64,000 nt of DNA from Enterobacter ludwigii (GCA_023023105.1 CP083824.1:2790001-2854000); one strand, 5' to 3'; positions 38,171 through 49,599 are shown, numbered from the stretch's first letter. Program-made: numbers and translations. The notes: generated by a model from the sequence alone, not told the origin.

Positions 38171-38835
38171 TTTGGATCACGCTCCTGGCGGTTAAGCTGG
38201 TTTTCGAAATAGTTTTGCAGGGCAGACAGCACCGTCGCCATCACCCAGTAAATCAGCGAGGCCGCCAGATACATCGTGAAGACTTCCAGCGTACGCGAGG
38301 TAATGAGCTGCGCCTGGCGGAACAGCTCCGGCACCTGAATCGTCGCCGCCAGAGAAGTATCTTTCACCAGACTGATGAAGCTGTTGCTGAGTGGCGGAAG
38401 CGCGACTCTCGCGGCCTGCGGCAGAATGGCCCGACGCAGCGTCTGCCATGGCGTCATCCCGATACTGGCGGCGGCTTCCCATTGTCCTTTGTCAATAGAG
38501 GAGATGGCCGCACGCAGCGTTTCTGAGGTATATGCCGCGGTATTAAGCGACAGGCCAATCATTGCCGCCGGAATCGGATCCAGCTCGATACCAAACTGCG
38601 GTAAACCGTAGTAAATCATAAAGAGCTGAGCGATAAGTGGCGTGCCGCGAAACACAGAGATATAAAAACGCGCCAGCCAACGCACCGGTAAAACCGGTGA
38701 CATGCGCATTAAGGCCAGCACAAAGCCCAGCACCAGCCCAAAGAACATCCCGCCAATACTGAGTTGTAACGTAAATACCGCACCTTTCAGCAGATACGGC
38801 AGCGAATCAATAACCAGTTGAATACTTTCTTGCAT
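38167..38835 (-). CDS. tcyL: L-cystine ABC transporter permease TcyL
   Basis: 222 residues, inner-membrane permease of the His/Glu/Gln type with about five helices. The coupling EAA loop is EAAASIGMTPWQTLRRAILPQA. Membrane partner of TcyN. 21 bases downstream of dcyD. Formerly yecS. Confidence 0.96.
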   Translation of the reverse strand: MQESIQLVIDSLPYLLKGAVFTLQLSIGGMFFGLVLGFVLALMRMSPVLPVRWLARFYISVFRGTPLIAQLFMIYYGLPQFGIELDPIPAAMIGLSLNTAAYTSETLRAAISSIDKGQWEAAASIGMTPWQTLRRAILPQAARVALPPLSNSFISLVKDTSLAATIQVPELFRQAQLITSRTLEVFTMYLAASLIYWVMATVLSALQNYFENQLNRQERDPK

Positions 38836-38856
38836 TATTATTTTTCGACCTGATTT

Positions 38857-39858
<1,002 letters not shown>

Positions 39859-39907
39859 TCAGACAAAATGTGATATTTTTCATTATGCACGCAGACGCGT
39901 AAGAAAT

Positions 39908-39937
39908 AAAAAAGGCGCTTTTAAAAGCGCCTTTTTT
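39908..39937. terminator. Terminator after tcyJ
   Basis: AAGGCGCTTTT next to its mirror AAAAGCGCCTT, flanked by A and T runs; a strong hairpin working in both directions, 13 bases from the tcyJ stop. It partly separates tcyJ from dcyD downstream. Confidence 0.85.
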
Positions 39938-39949
39938 AACGTCAGAAAC

Positions 39950-40750
39950 TTATTTCGTGACGTCTGCCCCGAACCACTTCTCAGAGAGTGCTTTCAGACT
40001 TCCGTCTTTCTGCATGTCAGCAATCGCGGTATCAATGGCTTTTACCAGGTCTTCGTTGCCTTTACGAACGGCCACACCTGATTCCTGACGAGAGAACGCA
40101 TCACCCGCTACTGCCAGGGTATTATTGGTTTTCTTCACCAGATCCAGCGCCGCCAGGCGGTCAACCAGAATCGCGTCAATACGGCCCACGCGCAGGTCCT
40201 GGTATTTCGTCGGGTCATCATCATAGGTGCGGATATCCACGCCCTGAACGTTCTGGCGCAACCACTCTTCGTAGTTGGTTCCCAGACCCACACCGACTTT
40301 CTTCCCTTTCAGGTCTGCAGCGGTTTTGATGGTACCTTCGTTGCCTTTCTTCACCAGCGCCTGAATACCGGACACGGTGTACGGCGTAGAGAAGTCATAC
40401 TTCTTCTTACGCTCGTCAGAAATGGTCACCTGGTTAATCACCACATCAATACGTTTGGAATCCAGCGACGCCAGCATACCGTCCCATTTGGTCGGTTTCA
40501 GGGACGCTTTAACGCCAAGGTGCTTCGCCAGTTCTTCTGCAAACTCCACTTCAAAACCGGTCAGCTTACCGTCATCGCCCTGGAAGCTGAACGGAGGATA
40601 CGTTCCTTCCAGCCCGACCAGCAGCGTACCGCGCTCTTTTACTTTATTCAGCAGGTTTTCTGCGGCGAACGTTTTCACGCTCATGCCCGCAACCAGCGCA
40701 ACGGCCATAACACCCATCAGCGCCTGACGACCCAGAAGTGCAAATTTCAT
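39950..40750 (-). CDS. tcyJ: Cystine-binding periplasmic protein TcyJ (FliY)
   Basis: 266 residues. Signal peptide MKFALLGRQALMGVMAVALVAG up to KTFAAENLL. Type II solute-binding fold with EGTYPPFSFQGDDGKLTGFEVE and WDGMLASLDSKRIDVVINQV, typical of polar amino-acid binders. Supplies cystine to TcyLN. The old name fliY comes from its place next to fliZ-fliA, but it is not part of the flagellum. 86 bases downstream of fliZ. Confidence 0.96.
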   Translation of the reverse strand: MKFALLGRQALMGVMAVALVAGMSVKTFAAENLLNKVKERGTLLVGLEGTYPPFSFQGDDGKLTGFEVEFAEELAKHLGVKASLKPTKWDGMLASLDSKRIDVVINQVTISDERKKKYDFSTPYTVSGIQALVKKGNEGTIKTAADLKGKKVGVGLGTNYEEWLRQNVQGVDIRTYDDDPTKYQDLRVGRIDAILVDRLAALDLVKKTNNTLAVAGDAFSRQESGVAVRKGNEDLVKAIDTAIADMQKDGSLKALSEKWFGADVTK

Positions 40751-40836
40751 AAATACCCCGATATAGTGGAATTTTTACGTAGTGTAGAGAAATCGCCTGC
40801 AACGTCAAAGGCGACTGCGCTACATCTTATTCTTTT

Positions 40837-41388
40837 TTAATATATATCAGAAGTTGTTCCGGCGAGCGCTTTCTGCTTCATAACACCCGGCATTTGCACC
40901 TTGTATTGTGCATACTTGCGCAGCGCAATACGGTAATTGTTGGTGCTGGTTGCAGGCAGCCACGGCTCCAGATTTTCATCCAGATAACCGGTCTTCAGCA
41001 GATCGCGGGAAATGTTGTTTACGGTCAGATGTTGCCCGAGGCGACGCAGGCGAACGACATATTCGCGAACGGTCCCATGGCTCATCTCCGTTTGTTCAAA
41101 CAGGAACTGTTTGAAGCCGATAATATCGAAGAAGTCGCTTTGCTCTTTGCAGTGGAGATCGCCACAGAAACGGCAAAGCGCCACCCACTCTTTCTGTTCT
41201 TCGAGCCATGCTGATTCATCCATCAACGTGTCGAGACGAGAAATCGCGATCTTATTGACGATTTCGCCACGACGAACCAGCGTGATACGATCGAGTAACT
41301 TGTTACAGTGGGCGCAATGCGTCTGGCTGTGTTTAAAGTCTTTCAGGTAGCGGCTTAAAGGCCGTCTTTTAGATTGCTGCACCGTCAT
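40837..41388 (-). CDS. fliZ: FliZ, flagellar regulator
   Basis: 183 residues, E. coli length. A DNA-binding protein related to tyrosine-recombinase core-binding folds that represses sigma-S-dependent genes (and activates flagellar class 2 genes in Salmonella). Cys pairs in HCAHCNKLL and LCRFCGDLHCKE may bind metal. In the fliAZ operon, 54 bases after fliA. Confidence 0.95.
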   Translation of the reverse strand: MTVQQSKRRPLSRYLKDFKHSQTHCAHCNKLLDRITLVRRGEIVNKIAISRLDTLMDESAWLEEQKEWVALCRFCGDLHCKEQSDFFDIIGFKQFLFEQTEMSHGTVREYVVRLRRLGQHLTVNNISRDLLKTGYLDENLEPWLPATSTNNYRIALRKYAQYKVQMPGVMKQKALAGTTSDIY

Positions 41389-41442
41389 GATAACTCCTGG
41401 TTGTCAATACGTTGTGCGGCATTTCCCAGGTGAATTAATCAC

Positions 41443-42162
41443 CTATAACTTACCCAGCTTTGTTCGTAAGCGTTTAATGGCCTGGCTGTGCAACTGGCTC
41501 ACCCGCGATTCTCCCACCTCCAGAACAGCGCCAATCTCTTTGAGGTTTAGCTCTTCCTGGTAATAAAGGGTCAACACCAGTTGCTCGCGTTCCGGTAAAG
41601 CTTCAATCGCTTCCATTACGCGCTGGCGTAAATTGCCTTCCATTAAATGGTGTAACGGGTTTTCTTGCTGATGCTCATCCGTCACCAGCTCGATGCTATC
41701 GCCATGCTCTTCGCGCCACTCGTCATAAGAGAAGAGTTGGCTATTGTTGGTATCGAGCAACATCTGACGATACTCTTCAACAGCAATGCCAAGACGTTCC
41801 GCCACTTCAGTTTCCGTTGCGTTACGTCCCAGTTCCTGTTCCAGCTGCCCTATCGCATGCGCCACTTCGCGGGCGTTACGGCGAACACTGCGCGGCACCC
41901 AGTCGCGGCTGCGCAGTTCGTCCAGCATCGCACCACGAATACGCTGAACTGCGTAAGTCGTAAATGCCGTTCCTTGCAGAGCGTCGTATCGGTCAACTGC
42001 ATTCAATAACCCGATACCGCCCGCCTGTAGCAGATCGTCCAGTTCCACGCTCGCCGGCAAGCGCACCTGGAGGCGCAATGCTTCGTGACGCACCAGCGGG
42101 ACATAACGCTGCCACAGCGAGTGTTTATCCATTACACCTTCAGCGGTATAGAGTGAATTCAC
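41443..42162 (-). CDS. fliA: Flagellar sigma factor FliA (sigma-28)
   Basis: 239 residues, almost the same as E. coli FliA. Region 2 (ELDDLLQAGGIGLLNAVDRYD, TTYAVQRIRGAMLDELR, quoted in parts), region 3 (ETEVAERLGI) and region 4 (LPEREQLVLTLYYQEELNLKE and ESRVSQLHSQAIKRL) are intact. Directs class 3 flagellar transcription; sites matching its consensus lie before fliC and fliD below. Held inactive by FlgM until the hook is finished. Confidence 0.97.
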   Translation of the reverse strand: MNSLYTAEGVMDKHSLWQRYVPLVRHEALRLQVRLPASVELDDLLQAGGIGLLNAVDRYDALQGTAFTTYAVQRIRGAMLDELRSRDWVPRSVRRNAREVAHAIGQLEQELGRNATETEVAERLGIAVEEYRQMLLDTNNSQLFSYDEWREEHGDSIELVTDEHQQENPLHHLMEGNLRQRVMEAIEALPEREQLVLTLYYQEELNLKEIGAVLEVGESRVSQLHSQAIKRLRTKLGKL

Positions 42163-42187
42163 GATAAACAGCCCTGCGTTAGTTGAG

Positions 42188-42214
42188 TTATCGGCATGAT
42201 TATCCGATTCTGCA
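42188..42214 (-). promoter_or_regulatory. Possible sigma-28 promoter upstream of fliA
   Basis: On the reverse strand a perfect -10 GCCGATAA with an 11-base spacer and a weak -35 TGCAGAAT, 26 bases upstream of the fliA ATG. FliA is known to feed back on its own operon in relatives. Confidence 0.45.
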
Positions 42215-42400
42215 GAGGTTTTAATCGGGTGAATAGTGGGTGAAATGAGGGGTTATTTGGAGACTAAAAAAATTTCAAGCACTGTTGAAGCGCCACCATG
42301 CACGAATCGTATGAACAAAAGGAAATTAACCTCGTTTTTCGATGCATAACTTTGCTCAAGCAACCGCGACAATAGACTTCATTTGCCTTAGGTGACGAGC

Positions 42401-44797
42401 ATGAAAGCAGAATACACATCTTTAACTAAACTTTATGAATATATTGCAGATACTAATGCCAGAGTAATTTCGTTTGATTGCTTCGATACTCTTTTCTGGC
42501 GAAAAACGGCTTCGCCTATAGATGTTTTTACCGTCATTGACCCGTCAATAGATATTGTCAGTCGGGTACAAGCTGAGCAACGTGCACGCGCGAAAAAAAT
42601 GCTTAATTGTGGTCACTCAGAGGTAAATCTAGCTGAAATATACAAGCAATTATTCCCATTAGACAATCCGATCATTCTTGATGAATATATTCAAAAAGAG
42701 ATTGCCGCAGAAATAAAACATGGCTTTCTACATGCGCCAACCATAAATATATTGAAGCTTGCGAAAGAGAAAAAATATAAAACCATCATTGTCAGTGACA
42801 CTTACTTTAATAAAACACAATTAAGGCATATTATAACATCGTTGTCACCTGAAGTTTCAGATTTAATTGATGATATCTATTGTTCCAGCGAACACGGTGT
42901 TGGAAAGACGACAGGACTATGGGGTAAAGTTTTAAATAAAGAAAAAATACCTGCTGCGCAGTTAATTCACATCGGTGATAATAAAGCAGCTGATTTTATT
43001 TCACCAAATAAATTGGGCATTGAAGCCATTCATTTTCGCCATACTCATAAGGAAATAAATAAAGTTTTTAGACAACGAGAGAGCGTAGCGACTCTCATCT
43101 TCCCTAAATTACGCAAGGAAGCACCTATCCCTAACTTGTGGCATGGTTGGTTTTCAGAAAATGTCGATGATGATACATCGCCACAAAAATTAATTGGCTG
43201 GAGTGTTCTCGGTCCAACGCTGCGTAGCTTTGCAAAGAAAATTTTTGAAGATTATAAAAAGAAAAATAATACAAAAGTTGCTTTTTTAATGCGGGATGGT
43301 TTTATGCCACGCTCAGCATTTAATATTTTATACCCGGAAATAGAAACGCATGATCTTAATATTTCTCGTTTGTGTTCTATTCGCGCAAGTTTCATATCAA
43401 AAGAAAGTGTTAGTGACCATCTCATTACTCTTTTTAATAATATAGATGATGACATTGCGAATCAATATGTTAATGATGAGACACTAAATTTAGTGTCCAA
43501 ACACTTTGGTATTAATCAAAAAGAGATGATGCCACTTAAAAAAAATATTAACCAAGGAAGCTATAAAATCAATGAGCTAATAAAAATAATTCTCAGTGAA
43601 AATTATACACAGCATATTATTTATAATTCCAAGCAATATCGTAAAAAGCTAATTAAACACATTATAAACAGTACGGGAATTAAGGCTGGAGATCACTTAT
43701 TATTAGTTGATTTAGGTTACGAAGGCACAACACAGAATTTATTGCAAACAATTTTACAAGAAGAGTTATCTATTAGTATTTCTGGTTGTTACATGATTGT
43801 TTCATATACCCCAGAATGGAAAAATAACCGAACGGGGATGGTGAACCCTGAGACTTTTGACTGCCGTACAATAAAAGCCTTGACAAACCATATTGCAATT
43901 TATGAATCCCTTTGCTCATCTCATAGGAATTCAACTGTAGATTATACTGACGAAGGTATTCCTGTAGGCGAAGAACCAAGCATCAGTCAGAAGCATCTAT
44001 CTTTAATAAGAGAGATACAGAACGAAGCATTATATTTTATCGGTTCACCCGCTACCAATTTGGCATACGAAGCGGAGTATGAAATTACTTCCTCAATCAT
44101 TGACTTATTCCGTTTTATTTATTTCCCAACAGAAAACGAAATACGCTGCTTCAGTAATATGAAATTCGATATCAATCTTGGCTCTGAACAGACTTCAACA
44201 CTCTACAATCTAAGTAAACATAATTATCAGATGAAAAAATTCGGACCTTCTTTACTAACTGATAGTAATGCCAATATAAATATTACTAATACCCCAACAG
44301 AATTACGTTATGGTGGTATAGAACAATCTATCGCACTCCTAAGCAGTTATCGCTATGGGCTTACTTGGTCCTTAACCGATGCTTCCTACCGCAAGAAAAT
44401 GGTTGATGTTCTTTATATTAACAACACTACTGTTGTTACAAAAAAATTAACCGCTATGTATACTCATGAAGGATGTTACTCTCTCTACATTCCTATAGTT
44501 ACGGCAGAAATAGTAATGAAATTGAATGATAAGTATAATGGTATAGAACTGATCTCTGTATCCAGAATCAAAACAAATCTCGTATACAAAATATACAATG
44601 ATTCTCAAATGCAAGAGCTAACTATAAATAATGATTGGTTTATAGATGGCGCTGATGTGGTAAAAGGTATAATCACAGGCCTTACCCCTACCTCGATTTT
44701 ATACTTCAGACCTCGCAATTCCCGCAATGATGATGTTATTCATATTGTATATCGCCCCATTGGCGATAGCTGTGACGCGGAGATTGTAAATGGATGA
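42401..44797 (+). CDS. Large HAD-domain protein, probable flagellin-modification enzyme
   Basis: 798 residues; the ATG at 42401 follows AGGTGACGAGC. Residues 20-240 are a HAD-superfamily domain: motif I ISFDCFDTLFW, motif II IVSDTYF, and motif III/IV LIHIGDNKAADF. The remaining 550 residues include MRDGFMPRSAF and LLVDLGYEGTTQNLL, stretches I associate with large HAD-type proteins of O-antigen and capsule loci, but no defined family is claimed. GC is far below the flagellar genes, so it was acquired. Overlaps the next gene by 8 bases. Its place between fliA and fliC, where flagellin methylase or glycosylation genes sit in relatives, points to modifying flagellin. Confidence 0.65.
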   Translation: MKAEYTSLTKLYEYIADTNARVISFDCFDTLFWRKTASPIDVFTVIDPSIDIVSRVQAEQRARAKKMLNCGHSEVNLAEIYKQLFPLDNPIILDEYIQKEIAAEIKHGFLHAPTINILKLAKEKKYKTIIVSDTYFNKTQLRHIITSLSPEVSDLIDDIYCSSEHGVGKTTGLWGKVLNKEKIPAAQLIHIGDNKAADFISPNKLGIEAIHFRHTHKEINKVFRQRESVATLIFPKLRKEAPIPNLWHGWFSENVDDDTSPQKLIGWSVLGPTLRSFAKKIFEDYKKKNNTKVAFLMRDGFMPRSAFNILYPEIETHDLNISRLCSIRASFISKESVSDHLITLFNNIDDDIANQYVNDETLNLVSKHFGINQKEMMPLKKNINQGSYKINELIKIILSENYTQHIIYNSKQYRKKLIKHIINSTGIKAGDHLLLVDLGYEGTTQNLLQTILQEELSISISGCYMIVSYTPEWKNNRTGMVNPETFDCRTIKALTNHIAIYESLCSSHRNSTVDYTDEGIPVGEEPSISQKHLSLIREIQNEALYFIGSPATNLAYEAEYEITSSIIDLFRFIYFPTENEIRCFSNMKFDINLGSEQTSTLYNLSKHNYQMKKFGPSLLTDSNANINITNTPTELRYGGIEQSIALLSSYRYGLTWSLTDASYRKKMVDVLYINNTTVVTKKLTAMYTHEGCYSLYIPIVTAEIVMKLNDKYNGIELISVSRIKTNLVYKIYNDSQMQELTINNDWFIDGADVVKGIITGLTPTSILYFRPRNSRNDDVIHIVYRPIGDSCDAEIVNG

Positions 44798-45782
44798 TTT
44801 TTTCTCCAATGGGCTTGTTTTAGCATTTAATAATGTACCTGTTGAAGTAGATGATAGTGTTTTTTTATTCTGGGAAACTCTGTCTTTAGAACTTCAAAAA
44901 AAACAAATGCATTTAATTGTTGCAACTACTACAGAACTACCTGATGCGTCTTTTTTTACAATCCCCATACACTATCACATTGCGGATTTATATCACCAAG
45001 ATGCCAATAATATTGTTCTGCAAAATTCTAATTTTATTGCTACGGAGGATATTCTTAGCTCATTATCTACGCAATATCATTGTAGTCTATCTATTTCACA
45101 TGAAATTGCTAATTGTGGCATAGCATTTTATAGTGAGTTGATCACCGCCATTAAGCCAGCAACTATAATTGGTTGGCAAAGTAATGATATAACAAATTGG
45201 ATTCTACGTAATATTGCATTACAGAGAGGTATCCCTTTTTGGTCAATGGAGCGTGGATTCCTAAAAAATACATTGATGATGGATATTGGGGATAATTACC
45301 TTCAATCAGAATTATTAACAAGCTTGATGATAGAGAATTTATATGATAAATACGTGCCTGAACCTGAATTGTGGGAGAAACTAAAATCCATAGTACTTGA
45401 TAAGCATAATCTTGTCGGAAAGTACCACTCAACTGCTTTTAAAGAAACTGTTCGATTCAAAGCAGAGTATGGTATTCCTGAAAAAAGCGCTATTATCGCG
45501 ATATTCAATCATGGGCCTCTCGGACTTGCTGTTAAGCATAGTAATAGCCGATACCGTGCCATCAATAAACTGAAAACTGATGAAGTTAATGAAAAGATAA
45601 ACGCGATAATCAAACAGTGCATCAAAAGAAAAATTTATATCACTTATCAGGAGCACCCGCTATCATTATATGATAATACAGGAATTAAATTACCTAATTC
45701 ACCTTATATTATAAAAACAGAAGAGAAGGTAATGGTGCCAACTTACTGATTTAGTGTATGATGGTGTTTTTGAGGTGCTCCA

Positions 45783-46058
45783 GTGGCTTCTGTTTCTATC
45801 AGCTGTCCCTCCTGTTCAGCTACTGAAGGCGTGGTGCGTAACGGTAAAAGTACTGCCGGACATCAGCGCTATCTCTGCTCTCACTGCCGTAAAACATGGC
45901 AGCTACAGTTCACTTACACCGCTTCTCAACCCGGTACGCATCAGAAAATCATTGATATGGCCATGAATGGCGTCGGATGTCGCGCCAGTGCACGCATTAT
46001 GGGCGTTGGCCTCAACACGATTTTACGACACTTAAAAAACTCAGGCCGCAGTCGGTAA
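45783..46058 (+). CDS. insA: IS1 InsA (copy 3)
   Basis: 91 residues, identical to the InsA at 4611, with A6C frameshift site near its 3' end. Confidence 0.95.
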   Translation: MASVSISCPSCSATEGVVRNGKSTAGHQRYLCSHCRKTWQLQFTYTASQPGTHQKIIDMAMNGVGCRASARIMGVGLNTILRHLKNSGRSR

Positions 46059-46480
46059 ACTCACGCATACAACCGGGCAGTGACGTCATTGTTTGCGCGG
46101 AAATGGACGAACAGTGGGGTTACGTCGGCGCTAAATCACGCCAGCGCTGGTTGTTTTACGCGTATGACAGGATACGGAGGACGGTTGTGGCGCACGTATT
46201 CGGTGAACGCACGTTGGCCACGCTGGAGCGTCTTCTGGGCCTGCTGTCGGCCTTTGAGGTCGTGGTATGGATGACGGATGGCTGGCCGCTGTATGAATCA
46301 CGCCTGAAGGGAGAACTGCACGTTATCAGCAAGCGATATACGCAGCGCATTGAGCGGCATAACCTGAATCTGAGGCAGCATCTGGCAAGGCTGGGCAGGA
46401 AGTCACTGTCGTTCTCAAAATCGGTGGAGCTGCATGACAAAGTCATCGGGCATTATCTGAACATAAAACACTATCAGTAA
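45977..46480 (+). CDS. insB: IS1 InsB' (copy 3)
   Basis: 167-codon frame identical to the one at 4805; catalytic part of InsAB' transposase. Confidence 0.93.
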   Translation: MSRQCTHYGRWPQHDFTTLKKLRPQSVNSRIQPGSDVIVCAEMDEQWGYVGAKSRQRWLFYAYDRIRRTVVAHVFGERTLATLERLLGLLSAFEVVVWMTDGWPLYESRLKGELHVISKRYTQRIERHNLNLRQHLARLGRKSLSFSKSVELHDKVIGHYLNIKHYQ

Positions 46481-47056
46481 GTTGGAGTCATTACCAGAAG
46501 AGAATATACATACTCTTCTGAATGCTGCTGATTACTATCTTTTTACACAATCAACTATTCAGTACGAAGCAGCTTTTTATCAAAAACCTATGGGACTTCT
46601 TTCAAGAAGTGTTCTCGGTATACATGGAGGAGTCTATGAAAGTGATTGCTATGATGATATAGATGAATTTCTAAATGCTCTTATTACTGACAAGGACTAC
46701 GAACTACACCAGCAGCGTTCGAAAAAATGGCTATCATTTATCTATCATTATTTTCTTATAAAAAATGATGATGAAAACAGAGGAAGTGAGAGTCAGCGTG
46801 TCAGCAATCTTTTAGCTCGCTATGGCCTTCCAGTAAATATAGAAATCATTTACTCCCTTGAAAAATTCATTGCGCGTTGGTGCAATCATTAAATCACCCA
46901 AAAGGAGCTTCTATTTTTGCTTGTTAATGTATTCAGAGATAAATATCCTGTAAATATTTTTAGTTCCCAATTACCTTTAGCTCGCAATATATTATCTCTT
47001 AACGTTTAATAACCAATCATAATGGTTCAGTTGTTGGTTGAAATTAAAGGTCACTT

Positions 47057-47089
47057 GGGGTGAGTGGCCTTTATATTACCACTCACCCC
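47057..47089 (+). terminator. Long hairpin downstream of the flagellin-modification genes
   Basis: GGGGTGAGTGG, 11-base AT loop, CCACTCACCCC: a perfect 11-bp stem without a T run. Probably ends or protects the transcript of the two modification genes, 165 bases upstream. Confidence 0.5.
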
Positions 47090-47314
47090 ACACAAATAAT
47101 ATTTAACCTCGAATGCGTAACTTAATAAAATTACAAAAGTCATTACAATCCTTATTTTTAATAAATAAAATAAAGCATCACAATTTTAAATTAACATTAC
47201 GAATCACTTGTGGCCAAAAATGGGCCACCAAGTTACGAAAACACTATTCCCTCTCTCACGCCGACCCCTTAAAATCACTATTTTATATTTACCTTGCTTA
47301 ACCCACGTTATTCA

Positions 47315-47450
47315 TGTAGCGTCCCAGACACCAGAACTTTTAATTCCTATTTCTTAAGTTTTTGATCACCTAACTACTCGTTAAACATCAGACTATTTTT
47401 GCCTTTCACATATCCCATTAAATCTGACACACTCATCTTCATTGGGTTTG
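47315..47450 (-). mobile_element. IS200 transposase remnant
   Basis: Aligns by eye with the tnpA at 49790-49905 of the better-kept IS200 copy: shared CACCAGAACT, then ACTCGTTAAACATCAGACTA against CTCGTAAAGCATCAGGCTA, and the exact 15-mer GACACACTCATCTTC. Too diverged and short to code; an old insertion. Confidence 0.6.
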
Positions 47451-47819
47451 ACTTGCCCCCAGGATTTGAAAACATTCAGTTATTAATATCGGTTGGATCT
47501 TATTCGCACTTTCTGTTTCGCCAGCCCACTACAAATTTAGTTGAAGACTAAATAGCTGCACCTAATACCGCTACTCTTTTGCCAGCCCATGTTTTCCTCC
47601 CGGAAATGGGCTGGCGGTTTCCATAAGATACCGTACCTTTTTTCAGTAACTGCCACATCGACGGCACTGATGCTTACGCGTTTTCGTATCATGAAGTGCC
47701 TGCCATAACTGATCTACGTGGTTCACACACGTTGAGTAAACAGGTTGATAAATCACGCTGAGCTTCGGGTTCGCTTTCAGCCAGCACAGATGACCTGCCC
47801 CCACGATTAGATACAACAC

Positions 47820-48653
47820 TCAGTTAGTAACGTCGGAATCTTCATTCTCAGAATGACCCTTTCTCCAGCCCGCTGCAAATTCAGACGGTGTCTGATAATT
47901 CAGCGTGGAGTGCGGGCGGCATTCGTTATAATCCTGCCGCCAGTCATTAATAATTTTCCTGGCATGAACGATATCGCTGAACCAGTGCTCATTCAAACAT
48001 TCATCGCGAAATCGTCCGTTAAAGCTCTCAATAAATCCGTTCTGCGTTGGCTTGCCCGGCTGGATTAAGCGCAACTCAACACCATGCTCAAAGGCCCATT
48101 GATCCAGTGCACGGCAAGTGAACTCCGGCCCCTGGTCAGTTCTTATCGTCGCCGGATAGCCTCGAAACAGTGCAATGCTGTCCAGAATACGCGTGACCTG
48201 AACGCCTGAAATCCCAAAGGCAACAGTGACCGTCAGGCATTCCTTTGTGAAATCATCGACGCAGGTAAGACACTTGATCCTGCGACCGGTGGAAAGTGCG
48301 TCCATGACGAAATCCATCGACCAGGTCAGATTGGGCGCCGCCGGACGGAGCAGCGGCAGACGTTCTGTTGCCAGCCCTTTACGACGTCTTCTGCGTTTTA
48401 CGCCCAGGCCACTGAGGTGATAAAGCCGGTACACGCGCTTATGATTAACATGAAGCCCTTCACGGCGCAGCAACTGCCAAATACGACGGTAGCCAAAACG
48501 CCTGCGCTCCAGTGCCAGCTCAGTGATGCGCCCTGATAAATGCGCATCAGCAGCCGGACGGTGAGCCTCATAGCGGCAGGTCGACAGGGATAAACCTGTA
48601 AGCCTGCAGGCACGACGTTGCGACAGACCGGTCGCATCACACATCAACATCAC
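47820..48653 (-). CDS. IS3-family OrfB (copy 2)
   Basis: 277 residues, identical translation to the OrfB at 12456, with the DDE integrase core and expressed through -1 frameshifting from OrfA. Confidence 0.94.
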   Translation of the reverse strand: MMLMCDATGLSQRRACRLTGLSLSTCRYEAHRPAADAHLSGRITELALERRRFGYRRIWQLLRREGLHVNHKRVYRLYHLSGLGVKRRRRRKGLATERLPLLRPAAPNLTWSMDFVMDALSTGRRIKCLTCVDDFTKECLTVTVAFGISGVQVTRILDSIALFRGYPATIRTDQGPEFTCRALDQWAFEHGVELRLIQPGKPTQNGFIESFNGRFRDECLNEHWFSDIVHARKIINDWRQDYNECRPHSTLNYQTPSEFAAGWRKGHSENEDSDVTN

Positions 48654-48676
48654 GGCTTCCCGCTTCTGGTCTGTCG

Positions 48677-48940
48677 TCAGTACTTTCGCCCAAGAGCCAC
48701 CTGAAGCGCCTCTTTATCCAGCATGGCTTCGGCAAGCAGCTTCTTGAGTCTGGCGTTCTCTTCCTCAAGCGACTTCAGGCGCTTAACTTCAGGCACCGCC
48801 ATACCGCCATACTTCTTACGCCAGGTGTAAAACGTGGCATCGGAAATGGCATGCTTGCGGCAGAGTTCACGGGCGGGTACCCCAGCTTCGGCTTCGCGGA
48901 GAATACTGATGATCTGTTCGTCGGAAAAACGCTTCTTCAT
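48677..48940 (-). CDS. IS3-family OrfA (copy 2)
   Basis: 87 residues, identical to the OrfA at 12169: helix-turn-helix plus leucine-zipper-like helix. Confidence 0.93.
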   Translation of the reverse strand: MKKRFSDEQIISILREAEAGVPARELCRKHAISDATFYTWRKKYGGMAVPEVKRLKSLEEENARLKKLLAEAMLDKEALQVALGRKY

Positions 48941-49599
48941 GGGGATGTCCTCATGTGGCTTATGAAGACATTACTAACATCGGGGTGTACTAATCAACGG
49001 GGAGCAGGTCACAGAGTCTCACGGCTTTTATGGATAATATAGTTATCCACGATTAGAGTGGTGGTTTCGGCTCGCCGGTATGTCACTTTGAGATGCTTTA
49101 ATAGACTTAAAAATAACGAGGAGATTTTACAGCTGCCTCCAACGTAGCTGACTTTCCTCTGCCAGTAAGTAACGCCCCGGCCAGAAAGTATTTTTCATTC
49201 TGTCCCAGCGTAACGACTCGCTTTTGCTGGCCGCGAAGCTGCCAGTATGCGCCAATTTTGGGATTGAAATGAATATCCACTTCGTCTTCATAAAAAACCG
49301 GAAGTACTGTGCTTCATTCGCCCAGTGCTTTATGGATTGCTTTTTGCATCAGGCATCGTTCGTCACAGGGAATTGGTGCTATGATCGGCATCGCTCAGTC
49401 CGGTTGGTGGTTTGTTTCTTTTTGGCGATTGTTCAGATCGCACAATCCGGGCTGAGTTCCCTCAAAGTGATCTACAATTCCGCGCAGCTATTTAGCTGGG
49501 GATTATCTATATTCAATAATAAATATATTCCGGCATAGCCGGAGGTTTTTCATATGCGCCTGTAAGGCTCTGTTAGCAGCCGCGCCCTAACAGGCGCAT

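Larger units (their letters stand above)
45728..46495 (+). mobile_element. IS1, copy 3, target duplication AGAAGAGAA
   Basis: 768 bp with intact inverted repeats. The 9-bp repeat AGAAGAGAA is at 45719-45727 and 46496-46504. Same orientation as copy 1 and identical coding frames. Confidence 0.97.
44790..46892 (+). pseudogene. Capsule-synthesis-type glycosyltransferase, split by IS1
   Basis: Removal of IS1 (45728-46495) and one AGAAGAGAA restores 441 residues in one frame, joining IIKTEE to NIHTLLNAADYYLFT. Marks of the KpsC/KpsS (PF05159, Kdo-transferase-like) group: ITYQEHPLSLYD (HP motif), then LLNAADYYLFTQSTIQYEA and FYQKPMGLLSRSVLG, comparable with the usual ssxxxEAlxxgkPv ending. IS1 cuts after about codon 312, ahead of the donor-binding C-terminus, so the product should be dead. 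Very AT-rich. Second gene of the pair after the HAD protein; likely it moved a sugar acid onto flagellin. Confidence 0.72.
46893..47570. other. AT-rich intergenic region with a terminator and IS debris
   Basis: 678 bases. It contains the hairpin at 47057-47089, an unsupported 62-codon frame (47113-47301) rich in Lys/Leu that I do not call a gene, and an IS200 remnant at 47315-47450. The part 47450-47570 is also scrap, starting with ACTTGCCCCCAGGATTTG, which weakly resembles the end repeat of the IS3-family element nearby. Confidence 0.5.
47791..49011 (-). mobile_element. IS3-family element, copy 2, target duplication CAGA
   Basis: 1221 bp, same ends and coding frames as the copy at 12098 but inverted. 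CAGA flanks it at 47787-47790 and 49012-49015. It landed inside the IS630 relic. Confidence 0.94.
47571..49415 (-). pseudogene. IS630-family transposase relic, itself split by the IS3-family element
   Basis: Reverse-strand translation either side of the IS3-family insertion gives one IS630-type protein: MQKAIHKALGE, stop, then VFYEDEVDIHFNPKIGAYW, QQKRVVTLGQNEKYFLAGA, KVSYVGGSCKISSLFLSLL, TLIVDNYIIHKSRETL joined across the CAGA duplication to CWLKANPKLSVIYQPVYS and LWQALHDTKTRK. The DDE motif region YEDEVDIH is visible. It is dead: an in-frame TGA early on, a frameshift near the end, and the insertion. The C-terminal METASPFPGGKHGLAK is readable in another frame. Confidence 0.82.

Noticed and set aside
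47113..47301. 62-codon frame after the modification genes
   Set aside because: Biased Lys/Leu/Ile composition from AT-rich DNA, no ribosome site, no likeness to a family, and overlaps the start of IS debris.
49224..49538. 104-codon + strand frame
   Set aside because: Lies antisense to the IS630 relic, whose protein likeness is clear on the other strand.
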